DNA of 32,975 bases, from the IMG/VR virus record IMGVR_UViG_3300015194_000009, positions 1-32,975 of that record, one strand, 5' to 3'. Both the position numbers and the translations under genes were made by a program. The notes under the pieces are model-generated. The model made no database searches. It was not told the origin of the DNA and saw only the letters and a list, made by a program, of their open reading frames with translations. The DNA is from a virus. Shown here piece by piece: positions 1 to 6,998 of this stretch. Numbering within the stretch: the stretch's first letter is position 1; the number at the start of each line of letters is the position of its first letter.

Positions 1-1
1 G

Positions 2-301
2 CAGGCCAGGGCGCACTGGATCGCCAGCGACAAGGACGTGGCCGCGTGGATGGAGATGGTCCACGGCGTTGACCCCAGCGACGTTCTGCCGCCGACCCTG
101 ACCACCATCACGGAAGCCAAGACGCTTCTAAAGATGGCCTACCCCGACGACAAGGCCGCCGCCAAGAAGGCGGTCGAAGACCTGACCCTGCGTTTCACCC
201 TGCGTGAGAGCAGCGGCCTGACCGTGGCGTCCGTGAACGACAAGCGCGACGCCGCCAACCCGACAGCCGGTGAATTTGCCGGTGTTGATTTAGGAGCCTG
301 A
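2..301 (+). CDS. C-terminal part of a probable DUF2800 (RecB/Cas4-like nuclease) protein
   Basis: The reading frame is open to the left edge of the window, so the gene starts upstream; an internal GTG at 38 is unlikely to be the true start. About 99 residues are visible. The end has the pattern SGLTVASVNDKRDAANP followed by a short acidic tail, which resembles the C-terminus of DUF2800 proteins, phage proteins with a PD-(D/E)XK nuclease core. In many phages DUF2800 lies directly before the ssDNA-binding protein and the family A polymerase, and that order is seen here. The nuclease core itself is outside the window, so the function is inferred from this tail and context. The tail contains GEFAGVDL, a motif repeated in two later replication proteins. 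The stop codon lies 5 nt before the next ATG, and that gene's AGGAG sits inside this gene's end. Confidence 0.55.
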   Translation, partial: QARAHWIASDKDVAAWMEMVHGVDPSDVLPPTLTTITEAKTLLKMAYPDDKAAAKKAVEDLTLRFTLRESSGLTVASVNDKRDAANPTAGEFAGVDLGA

Positions 302-306
302 AAGCC

Positions 307-969
307 ATGACGACCAGTTTCGACCCCGCAGCCGCCGCATCGGACAAGACTGCCGAGTGGGTGGCCGACATGTACAAGCGCTGTCCGCCGACGATCACCG
401 ACAGCGGCAACGTGCGCACCGGCCCCGTGCGCCTGTCCTTCTGTGAGAACCTGATGAAGCCGCGCGAGCGGCCCGGCAAAGACCCGCAGTACCAGTGCAG
501 TTTCCTGTTCCCCGCCGGCGCTGACATGTCGGTGCTGAAGGCCGCGGCGCAGGCGGTCGCGGTCGAGAACTGGCCCAACGCCGGAAAGCCGGGCGGCCCG
601 ACCCTGTTCAGCCCGTTCCACGACCAGGGGGAGAAGGCGCAGTACGAAGGTTACGCCGCCGGGTCGTTCTTCCTGTCGTGCAGCGCGCAGCGCCAGCCGC
701 CCGTGGTCGATGCGCGCAACGTGCCGATTGTCGACAAGTCGCTGATCTATCCCGGCGCTTGGGCTCTCGCCGTGCTGCGTCCGTTCAAGTTCGAATACCG
801 GGAAACCGCCGGCGGCCCTGTGATGAAGCGCGGCGTGAGCTTCGGCCTTCAGATGGTCATGCGCATCGCTGACGACAAACAGCTGGGTGGCGGTGGCGGC
901 GATCCGGCTGCGGAGTTCGCCGGCGTCAACATCGACGTGGGCCGGGTCGATCCGGCGAGCCTGTTCTAG
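307..969 (+). CDS. Single-stranded DNA-binding protein, Enc34 type (former DUF2815)
   Basis: This 220-aa protein matches the phage Enc34 ssDNA-binding family (PF10991). The N-terminal half has the typical TGPVRLSFCENLMKPRERP segment, followed by KDPQYQCSFLFPAG and a later QRQPPVVDARN region. Members coat single-stranded DNA during phage replication. The C-terminal tail is gapped by a glycine run (GGGGGD), then AEFAGVNID at about residues 202-210, and ends in DPASLF with a terminal phenylalanine, like the protein-docking tails of other SSBs. Its place between the DUF2800-like gene and the polymerase fits a replication operon. The ATG is preceded by AGGAG about 10 nt upstream. The last 17 nt of the gene recur exactly, in inverted orientation, at 6982-6998. 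Confidence 0.82.
   Translation: MTTSFDPAAAASDKTAEWVADMYKRCPPTITDSGNVRTGPVRLSFCENLMKPRERPGKDPQYQCSFLFPAGADMSVLKAAAQAVAVENWPNAGKPGGPTLFSPFHDQGEKAQYEGYAAGSFFLSCSAQRQPPVVDARNVPIVDKSLIYPGAWALAVLRPFKFEYRETAGGPVMKRGVSFGLQMVMRIADDKQLGGGGGDPAAEFAGVNIDVGRVDPASLF
953..969 (+). repeat. Left arm of a 17-bp perfect inverted repeat
   Basis: The sequence cggcgagcctgttctag forms the 3' end of the ssDNA-binding protein gene, including its TAG stop. The same 17 bases occur on the minus strand at 6982-6998, where they end the last gene of the late block. Both copies encode ASLF-stop. The two arms enclose the polymerase-to-DpdA segment. Confidence 0.9.
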
Positions 970-971
970 TC

Positions 972-1079
972 GTGTGCAGCGACCCGACTACCTTTGTCGC
1001 ATGGGGCTTGGGCGCCGTGCTGTTCGCTACGGCGCTCCTGTTCCTCGCCCTGGCTGTCGACATTTTCAGGAACCGCTGA
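972..1079 (+). CDS. Tiny single-span membrane protein (35 aa)
   Basis: A GTG-initiated frame of 35 codons fills the gap between the ssDNA-binding protein and the polymerase. It encodes one strongly hydrophobic helix at about residues 8-30 (including GAVLFATALLFLALAV) followed by a basic end, DIFRNR, which suggests a membrane anchor with its C-terminus in the cytoplasm. Its stop is 1 nt before the polymerase ATG, and the polymerase ribosome-binding site (AGGA) lies inside its last codons, which suggests translational coupling. Its own ribosome-binding site is weak (GGCGAG, about 10 nt upstream). I recognise no family. A membrane peptide within a replication operon could tether replication or act in exclusion, but nothing in the sequence shows which. 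Confidence 0.45.
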   Translation: MCSDPTTFVAWGLGAVLFATALLFLALAVDIFRNR

Positions 1080-1080
1080 C

Positions 1081-3219
1081 ATGGCGCCGACCGCCCACAT
1101 CGACTTCGAAACGCGGTCGGCAGCCAACCTTAAGACCGTGGGCGTCTACCGCTACGCCGAAGACCCGACGACCGAAGTACTGTGCATGTCGTGGCGCTTG
1201 GGCGACGGGCCGGTGCAGCGGTGGGCGCCCGGCGACCCGTACCCCTCTTTGCTCGACGCCATCCGTGAAGGCGCGATCGTGGCGGCGCACAACGCGGGGT
1301 TCGAGCGCTGCATATGGAACACCGTGCTGGTGCGCCGCGGGGGCCTGCCCTGGCCGCTCCTCGAGCCTTCGACCCAAGACTGCACCATGGCCCGCGCCCA
1401 CGCCCTGGCGCTCCCTGGTGCGCTCGATAACCTGGGCGCCGCGCTGAAGTCTCCCGTCCAGAAAGACAAAGAGGGCTCGCGGCTTATGATGCAGATGTGC
1501 AAGCCACGCTCTGTATCCGAGACGGGTGTGATCACCTGGTGGGACGACCCTGATCGCCGCCACCGCCTTGAAGCCTATTGCGACCAGGACGTGCTGACAG
1601 AGTGCGCGGTCGACCAGATGATCCCGCCGCTGACCGACTTCGAGCAGCGGCTGTGGACGCTGGACCAGCGCATCAATGACCGCGGCATCGCCGTCGACCT
1701 GGTGCTGGCTCGAGGAGCCATGGACGCCGCGGCGGAAGCGAAGAAGCGGGCCGATCAGGAGATGTGGCGCCTGACGCAGGGCGCGGTGGCGAAGTGCTCC
1801 GAAGCCGCCAAGCTGATCGCGTGGCTGAACGCCCGCGGCATTCCCTGCGTCAGCGTGGCCAAGGGCGAGATCGAAGAACTGGTGCTGTCCGCCGACGTGC
1901 TGGGCGACCCTGACGCCGCCGCCGCCATTCGGCTCCGCCGCGCTTCGGCGCGCACGTCCACCGACAAGTTCAAGAAGATGCTGGTGTGTGTCTGCGCCGA
2001 CGGGCGCCTGCACGGCATGTTCACCTACCACAAGGCGTCGACGGGCCGCTGGGCCGGGTCGCTGGTGCAGGTTCAGAACCTTGTGCGCGTGGACGCCGAG
2101 AGCGAAGGCCCCGACGTGGCGCGCACCGTCCACATCCTGAAGACGGCCCGCAGCGGCAAGGAAGCCGTGGACGCGATCAGCCTGATGTGCGGCCCCGCCG
2201 TCGAGTGGATTTCCAAGTCGGTGCGCTCCGCCCTGGTCGCCGCGCCCGGCAGGCGCTTCGTCGGCGGGGACTGGTCGAACATCGAAGGGCGCGTCAACGC
2301 CTGGACCGCGAACGAGACGTGGAAGCTGGACGCCTTCCGGGCCTACGACGTCGGCACGGGTCACGACCTCTACAACCTCAGCTACGCCAGGTCCTTCGGC
2401 ATCCGGCCCGACGACGTGAAGAAGCCGCAGCGCCAGATTGGCAAGGTGCAGGAACTGGCGCTCGGCTACCAGGGCGGCGTGGGCGCCTTCATCAACCTGG
2501 CCGCCAACTACCTGATGGACATGAAGGCCGTCTCGCGCACCGCGCTGGACGCATCGGACGACATGGCCAGGTTCGAAGCGGCGATGAAGTGGGACCGCGC
2601 CGGAGACCGCCGCTACGGGCTCGACAAGGACGTGTGGGTGGGTATCCAGATCGTGGTTGACGCCTTCAGGGCCGCGAACCCCAACATCGTCCAGTCGTGG
2701 TGGGACAGGCAGGATGCGGCGATCGACGCCGTGGCCAACCCCGGCCTGGTCGTGCCGTGCTGCGGCGGGAAGATCCAGTACCTGGTCGCGAAGGGCTTCC
2801 TGTTCTGCCGCCTGCCGTCGGGCCGGGTGATCTCCTACTGCGCGCCGCGCATCCGCTGGGCCGACACGGGCCGCGTCGACGCCGACGGCAAGCGGATCAA
2901 GAAGCGGCAGGTCGAGTACGACGGCACGCACAGCAAGACGAAGAAGTGGGGACCGCTGCGGCTGTACGGCGGCCACCAGTGCGAGAACGACACGCAGGGC
3001 ATCGCCCGTGACATCCTGGCCGAAGGCATGTTCAGGTGTGAGGCGTGGCCGGCGCCGCTGGTGCTGCACGCCCACGACGAGATGCTGGCCGAAGTCGACG
3101 AAGACTCGCCGTTCCGCGCCCACCACATGGAAGCCCTGATGGTCATTCGACCGGATTGGGCCGACGCAAAACTGCCGCTCGCGGCCAAAGCCTGGGAAGA
3201 CCATTGCTATGTTAAATAG
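1081..3219 (+). CDS. Family A DNA polymerase with 3'-5' exonuclease domain
   Basis: This 712-aa replicative polymerase has a DEDD exonuclease and a Pol I-type polymerase domain. Exonuclease motif I is HIDFETRS (D8, E10), motif II is AHNAGFE (residues 69-75) and motif III is YCDQD (166-170). Polymerase motif A is GGDWSNIEGR with catalytic D397, motif B is the KVQELALGYQ region, and motif C is HAHDEM with D666. The HIDFETRS start is typical of phage polymerases. The ATG at 1081 is preferred over an in-frame upstream codon at 994 because it has AGGAA 8 nt upstream and puts exonuclease motif I at the N-terminus. The neighbouring ssDNA-binding protein and primase-helicase make up the rest of the replication set. 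The last 11 nt overlap the next gene. Confidence 0.97.
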   Translation: MAPTAHIDFETRSAANLKTVGVYRYAEDPTTEVLCMSWRLGDGPVQRWAPGDPYPSLLDAIREGAIVAAHNAGFERCIWNTVLVRRGGLPWPLLEPSTQDCTMARAHALALPGALDNLGAALKSPVQKDKEGSRLMMQMCKPRSVSETGVITWWDDPDRRHRLEAYCDQDVLTECAVDQMIPPLTDFEQRLWTLDQRINDRGIAVDLVLARGAMDAAAEAKKRADQEMWRLTQGAVAKCSEAAKLIAWLNARGIPCVSVAKGEIEELVLSADVLGDPDAAAAIRLRRASARTSTDKFKKMLVCVCADGRLHGMFTYHKASTGRWAGSLVQVQNLVRVDAESEGPDVARTVHILKTARSGKEAVDAISLMCGPAVEWISKSVRSALVAAPGRRFVGGDWSNIEGRVNAWTANETWKLDAFRAYDVGTGHDLYNLSYARSFGIRPDDVKKPQRQIGKVQELALGYQGGVGAFINLAANYLMDMKAVSRTALDASDDMARFEAAMKWDRAGDRRYGLDKDVWVGIQIVVDAFRAANPNIVQSWWDRQDAAIDAVANPGLVVPCCGGKIQYLVAKGFLFCRLPSGRVISYCAPRIRWADTGRVDADGKRIKKRQVEYDGTHSKTKKWGPLRLYGGHQCENDTQGIARDILAEGMFRCEAWPAPLVLHAHDEMLAEVDEDSPFRAHHMEALMVIRPDWADAKLPLAAKAWEDHCYVK

Positions 3220-3412
3220 GTACGAAGCGTTGGCCAGAGAGTACAGGGCCACGGCTCGGTTAAACCTATCCTTGGCTTTGGAGTGCGAGAGTAAAGGTCT
3301 AGCAGATCACGTCGGCCCTTGGCTTGCCTTGGCTTGCGCCGCCGAACGGTGTGCCTACCAAACTGAACAAGAAATCAAAGCCGTCTACGAAGACGACCGG
3401 GACCCGTCATGA
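3209..3412 (+). CDS. Small helical protein of unknown function (67 aa)
   Basis: This 67-aa protein appears almost entirely alpha-helical, alanine-rich and with three cysteines. It has no motif I recognise. Its ATG lies inside the last codons of the polymerase, and its TGA overlaps the next ATG in an ATGA junction, so it is very likely translated as part of the operon. The gene uses more AT-ending codons (TTA, CTA, AAA, AGA) than the polymerase, which suggests a different history or recent acquisition. Confidence 0.7.
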   Translation: MLNRYEALAREYRATARLNLSLALECESKGLADHVGPWLALACAAERCAYQTEQEIKAVYEDDRDPS

Positions 3413-3675
3413 CCAGTGAATCCATCATCGAAAACGGCGGTCTGTCTGCAACGCAGCAGCGGCTGTTCCTCGCCTTGTTCGAAAAGGGCGACGTGGGGAT
3501 CACCGAACTCTACAAGGCCGCCATCGGTCTTCTGGACATGGACCACGCCGAAGTGCGCCAGCAGCAGCAGTTGCTCGGCGCGCACATCACGAAGATGAAC
3601 CGCCGGCTGAAGCGTTACCGTCTCAAAGCCGGGCCGGGTGCGACGAAGAGAACCTACGCGCTGCACACCATCTGA
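3409..3675 (+). CDS. Winged-helix-like DNA-binding protein (88 aa)
   Basis: The 88-aa product resembles a single winged-helix domain of the OmpR-type effector fold. It starts with a helical LSATQQRLFLALFEKGD segment, then an acidic linker, then a candidate recognition helix QQLLGAHITKMNRRLKRYRL, and ends with a wing-like KRTYALHTI strand. There is no receiver or ligand domain, so it would be a stand-alone DNA binder. It is coupled to the previous gene by an ATGA overlap and followed by a hairpin leader before the primase-helicase, so it could regulate this operon or help replication initiation. The fold assignment rests on pattern only. Confidence 0.6.
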   Translation: MTSESIIENGGLSATQQRLFLALFEKGDVGITELYKAAIGLLDMDHAEVRQQQQLLGAHITKMNRRLKRYRLKAGPGATKRTYALHTI

Positions 3676-3692
3676 CCCTAGAAACACTAGGG
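3676..3692 (+). promoter_or_regulatory. Hairpin covering the primase-helicase ribosome-binding site
   Basis: CCCTAG and CTAGGG form a perfect 6-bp stem around the loop AAACA, starting immediately after the preceding TGA. The 3' arm runs into the purine-rich ribosome-binding site GGGGAAGG of the ATG at 3706, so the folded form would partly hide that site. There is no T-run, so it is not a typical intrinsic terminator. Confidence 0.55.
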
Positions 3693-3705
3693 GAAGGCGC
3701 AGCAT

Positions 3706-5649
3706 ATGACAGACGAATTGCGCCGCGCAGCCGTCGATTGGGCGGCCAGGGGCTTCAAGGTTTTCAGGCTGGTGCCCGGGGCCAAGAACCCGATGCGCAA
3801 GGCATGGTACGACGAAGCGACCGACGACCAGATGGAGGTTCACGCGCTGTGGTCCGACCCGGTCACCGGCTGGGCGCGGCCCTACAACATCGGCGTCGAC
3901 TGTTCGACGATGATCGTGGTCGACGCCGATGTTAAAAACGGTAAGCCGGGTATCGCGTCCTTCGCCAGCTTGGACTTGCCGCTGCAAACGCTGATGGTCG
4001 ACACCCCGACTGGGGGTTTTCACGCCTACTACAGCGGGCCGCCACGTGCCAACTCGTCAGAGACCTTGGCGCCGGGCATCGACACGCGCGGGGTGCATGG
4101 CTACGTGATCGCCCCCGGGTCAGAGTTAGACCCGTCTATTCCGTCTAACAAAGGCGTGGGTGGTTTTTACACGCTCAAGCAGGACGCCGCCTTAGCCGAA
4201 GCGCCGATGGACTTTGTGCTACGACTAGGCGCGCCGAGGGAACGGTCAGAGTCGACAACCGCCGTACAGTTGGACCAGCCCGACACCCTGCTGCGGGCGA
4301 TTCAGTTTCTAGAGAGCGAAGCGCCCTTGGCGATCGAGAACGCGGGCGGCGACCTGACTACATTCAAGGTCGCCTGCGTGCTGAAGGACATGGGCGTTTC
4401 GGTGGATGTCGCCTTACGCCTAATGGCCGATAGGTGGCTGGGCCGGTGCGCCTTCACGTGGTCGCCAGAGAGCGCCATAGGTTGGCTGGAAAACAAGATC
4501 GCCAATGCGTACGAGTACGGCAAGATGGCCCCGGGCTCGGGCTCGCCTGAAGCCGAGTTCGCCGGGTTGGATCTTCCCGACGACCTGCCTTCGCCACTGG
4601 GCGACCAGGCGGTGACGCCTTGGTTCCACCACGGCGACACATGGGACACGAACGTCAGGTGGCTGTTCTATGAGATGCTGGAGGCCAAGGGCGTCGTCGG
4701 CATGATCGGGCCGCCCAACGGCGGCAAGACGTTCCTGATGCTGGAGCTTGCCCGCTGTCTAGCCACCGGTGCGCCGTTCTTCGGCACGCCGCCCGACGAC
4801 ATAGGCGGCACGGCGTTCCTGTTCGGCGGGACCGAAGGTGGCGGACTGCCCCAGCGGCTCGCAGCGCTGAACGAGGAAGGCCGTCTCCCCATCGCGGGCT
4901 GTCGGATACCACCGCTGGGCATCCGGGGCGCGCTGGACACCCTGGCGAGCCAGCTGCGGGCCTTCGCGGACGCCATGCAGGCTGAGCACGGCGTGCCGTT
5001 GCGCTTGGTCGTGCTGGAAACCCTGTCGGCCAGCGGGCTGGTGGAAGACGAGAACGACAACGCCAAGGTCGCCATCGCGATCACCGCCCTGGCCGCGCTG
5101 GGGCAGAGGCTGGGCGTGCTGGTGGCCTTCACGCACCACCCGACCAAGGACGGACGGGCGGAGCGCGGGGCCGGCGCGATCCGGGGCAACAGCGACTACA
5201 TCATGGAAATCACCCGCGACAACCCGCAAAGCCCGATCCGCGACGTGGACCTGACCAAGGCCCGCAACGCGCCGCAGCGCCGCCTCGGCGCCTTCACCCT
5301 GCTGCCTGTCACCCTTGGCCAGGACGACAGGGGCCGCCCCGTGGTCAGCTGCATGGTCAGCCAGGCGCAGGGCGAGAAGGCCCCCAGCGCAGGCCCTGCC
5401 TTCTCCGAAATGCTGGTTCAGTGCGTCGAGTTCGCCCTGATCTCCGACGGCACGACGGTCGACGGGGTAGAGGCGGTCGAAGTCGATGAAGTCAAAGCGC
5501 TGTTCAAGGACCGGAAGACCGGAAGCCGGGACCGCGGCAACATCAGCCGGGCGTTCAGCAAGGCCCTGGCCTTCGCCGAAGAGACCGGAGCGGTGCGCAC
5601 GATCGCCAGCGACGGGCGCAAATATCTGACCCTGCCATTTGGAGACTGA
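3706..5649 (+). CDS. Primase-polymerase / RepA-type replicative helicase fusion
   Basis: This 647-aa protein joins two replication activities. Residues 1-200 match the bifunctional primase-polymerase domain: AVDWAARGFKVFRL at the start, the metal-binding VVDADV (D73, D75), GGFHAYY with H106, and a GIDTRGVHGYVIAPGS block. Residues 320-560 form a RecA-like helicase of the RepA type (AAA_25) with Walker A GPPNGGKT (335-342), Walker B LRLVVLETL and the FTHHPTKDGRAERGAGAIRG region. A flexible linker between them carries AEFAGLDL (E284), the motif shared with the ssDNA-binding protein. A C-terminal region after about 560 may be another winged helix. The protein would unwind the fork and make primers for the polymerase. 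The primase half uses many AT-ending codons while the helicase half is strongly GC-ending, which suggests domain exchange. Confidence 0.92.
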   Translation: MTDELRRAAVDWAARGFKVFRLVPGAKNPMRKAWYDEATDDQMEVHALWSDPVTGWARPYNIGVDCSTMIVVDADVKNGKPGIASFASLDLPLQTLMVDTPTGGFHAYYSGPPRANSSETLAPGIDTRGVHGYVIAPGSELDPSIPSNKGVGGFYTLKQDAALAEAPMDFVLRLGAPRERSESTTAVQLDQPDTLLRAIQFLESEAPLAIENAGGDLTTFKVACVLKDMGVSVDVALRLMADRWLGRCAFTWSPESAIGWLENKIANAYEYGKMAPGSGSPEAEFAGLDLPDDLPSPLGDQAVTPWFHHGDTWDTNVRWLFYEMLEAKGVVGMIGPPNGGKTFLMLELARCLATGAPFFGTPPDDIGGTAFLFGGTEGGGLPQRLAALNEEGRLPIAGCRIPPLGIRGALDTLASQLRAFADAMQAEHGVPLRLVVLETLSASGLVEDENDNAKVAIAITALAALGQRLGVLVAFTHHPTKDGRAERGAGAIRGNSDYIMEITRDNPQSPIRDVDLTKARNAPQRRLGAFTLLPVTLGQDDRGRPVVSCMVSQAQGEKAPSAGPAFSEMLVQCVEFALISDGTTVDGVEAVEVDEVKALFKDRKTGSRDRGNISRAFSKALAFAEETGAVRTIASDGRKYLTLPFGD

Positions 5650-5652
5650 CCC

Positions 5653-5982
5653 GTGAACGCCAACCCGCTGCCCCACCGCCACGCCCAGCACTTCAACATC
5701 TCAAGCAACGCGACGGACTTCATCTTGGCCGTCGGGGACACGCGAATGATACCGCTTGAGAAGGGCCTGGCCTTCGCGATCGAATGGCTGGAGACCATCA
5801 GCATGTCCCCCGTCGCGGCCAAGATGCTGCTGGAGACCTTGCAGGAGTCGGTGGCGCGCTACGAAGCGGTCGCAGGCCCGATCGTGTCCCTGCCCGCCGC
5901 TGTGGTCAGCACGGCCACGGGGGAGAGCTTGGCCGGCGCCAACGTGACGGGGCTGTTCGCGGCGAAGGAGCCGGAAGTATGA
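5653..5982 (+). CDS. DUF3467 domain protein (109 aa)
   Basis: The protein resembles the DUF3467 family: HFNISSNATDFILAVGD at residues 11-27, then MSPVAAKMLLETLQESVARYE in the middle, where family members have a helix of the form MS..HAK.L...L...l..YE. The family has no established function and is found in bacteria and phages. Translation probably starts at GTG 5653, with GGAG about 8 nt upstream inside the end of the primase-helicase gene. The C-terminal tail after residue 75 is alanine- and valine-rich and less conserved. The stop overlaps the ATG of the QueD-like gene (ATGA). Confidence 0.7.
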   Translation: MNANPLPHRHAQHFNISSNATDFILAVGDTRMIPLEKGLAFAIEWLETISMSPVAAKMLLETLQESVARYEAVAGPIVSLPAAVVSTATGESLAGANVTGLFAAKEPEV

Positions 5983-6269
5983 TCACAGAGACAGGGGCCA
6001 GTTGTGTGTTTTGCGCCGCGCACACCAATCCCGACGGGCAGGTTCACGGGCACAGCTACGAAGTGACCGCCTGGTTTTCGAGGCGCGAAGTCCTGTCTGC
6101 ACAGCGCGAACTCGCCGCGCTGTTGAGCGAAGTGGACCACGGGGTGCTGCCCGCTCGCCTGTCCTTGGCGGAAGACCTCGCCGCGTGGGTGCTGGTGTCT
6201 CTCCCCGAGTGCGTAGCCGTCGAGGTTAGACGCCCGCTGGAGGGCGTCCACGCGCGTGTGCGGCGCTGA
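5979..6269 (+). CDS. queD: Short QueD-like 6-carboxytetrahydropterin synthase
   Basis: This 96-aa protein has the zinc-binding signature of the QueD/6-pyruvoyl-tetrahydropterin synthase fold: CAAH (H15) and HGHSYEV (H23, H25). It also has the SEVDHGVL segment that matches the catalytic LDH of QueD, and an SLAEDLAAW helix matching PTSENLA. QueD makes 6-carboxytetrahydropterin, the second intermediate on the route from GTP to preQ0. Its direct neighbour is the DpdA transglycosylase, which inserts such deazaguanines into DNA, so the two very likely act together. It is shorter than the usual 115-140 aa, and the catalytic cysteine normally found between the first and second zinc histidines is absent. 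It may therefore be altered, inactive, or use another residue. The start overlaps the preceding stop as ATGA. Confidence 0.75.
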   Translation: MITETGASCVFCAAHTNPDGQVHGHSYEVTAWFSRREVLSAQRELAALLSEVDHGVLPARLSLAEDLAAWVLVSLPECVAVEVRRPLEGVHARVRR

Positions 6270-6283
6270 TATTCTTCACGGGT

Positions 6284-6985
6284 ATGCACCAACCAAGCAG
6301 CGCGCGGCACGTCCCCCGCGCGTGCGTGTCTATCAACCGCCTGCTCAAACGAAAAAGCGGTTTTCGCCCCCCGCTTGGGGGTTGGATACTAGACAGCGGA
6401 GCCTTCACTACCGTCACTAAGTACGGCGGTTACCCTACCACCCCTGAACAGTACGCATTAGCGGCGGAGCGGTGCCGCCTGCTGACCCCTGGTTTGCTGG
6501 CCGTGGTCTGTCAGGACTACATGTGTGAGCCTTTCGTGTTGCTCAGAACAGGGTTGACGGTGAAGGAGCACCAACGGTTGACGGTGGAGAGGTACGACGC
6601 CTTGCGCCTTGCGTGGACGCTACTCAACGACGGGCTTGTGCCCCTAATGCCCGTGCTGCAAGGCTACTCGCCGGAGGAGTACGTGGCGCACATCCGAGAG
6701 TATGGGCGCCGGTTGACACGGGGTATGTGGGTGGGCGTCGGTTCTGTGTGCAAACGCCAAGGGAAGCCTGCCGATCTGTTGCGGGTGCTGCGCGCGGTAA
6801 AGGCCGAGCGTCCCGACCTTCGGCTGCACGGCTTTGGCGTCAAAGCGACCGCGCTGCGCTACCCCGGGGTTCGGAAACTGCTCCACTCTGCGGACAGCAT
6901 GGCGTGGTCTTTCGCCGCAAGAAGGGAAGGGCGAGATGCCAACTGCCCCCTGGAGGCGCTGCACTTCGCCTTGTCCATGGGCTAG
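6284..6985 (+). CDS. dpdA: DpdA-family DNA guanine transglycosylase (7-deazaguanine insertion)
   Basis: This 233-aa protein belongs to the phage DpdA family, DNA-acting relatives of tRNA-guanine transglycosylase that exchange guanine in DNA for a 7-deazaguanine to block host restriction. Visible motifs are WILDSGAFT (D37, matching the TGT base-binding aspartate), CQDYMCEP (D78), MPVLQGY, WVGVGSVCKR, LHGFGVKATAL, and HSADSMAWSFAARREGRDAN, where D204 matches the TGT nucleophile. Which base it inserts cannot be read from the sequence. The ATG at 6284 is annotated, but the codons just upstream (IFFTG) continue the family's usual N-terminus, so translation may start at CTG 6266, which overlaps the QueD stop. 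The 3' end overlaps the last late gene on the other strand. Confidence 0.92.
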   Translation: MHQPSSARHVPRACVSINRLLKRKSGFRPPLGGWILDSGAFTTVTKYGGYPTTPEQYALAAERCRLLTPGLLAVVCQDYMCEPFVLLRTGLTVKEHQRLTVERYDALRLAWTLLNDGLVPLMPVLQGYSPEEYVAHIREYGRRLTRGMWVGVGSVCKRQGKPADLLRVLRAVKAERPDLRLHGFGVKATALRYPGVRKLLHSADSMAWSFAARREGRDANCPLEALHFALSMG

Positions 6986-6998
6986 AACAGGCTCGCCG
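6982..6998 (-). repeat. Right arm of the 17-bp perfect inverted repeat
   Basis: On the minus strand this reads cggcgagcctgttctag and ends the last late gene with ASLF-stop. It is identical to 953-969 on the plus strand. The bases on either side differ, so the match is exactly 17 bp. Confidence 0.9.

Noticed and set aside
1066-3252. Long minus-strand frame opposite the polymerase
   Set aside because: The polymerase has all its catalytic motifs; the antisense product has no recognisable motif.
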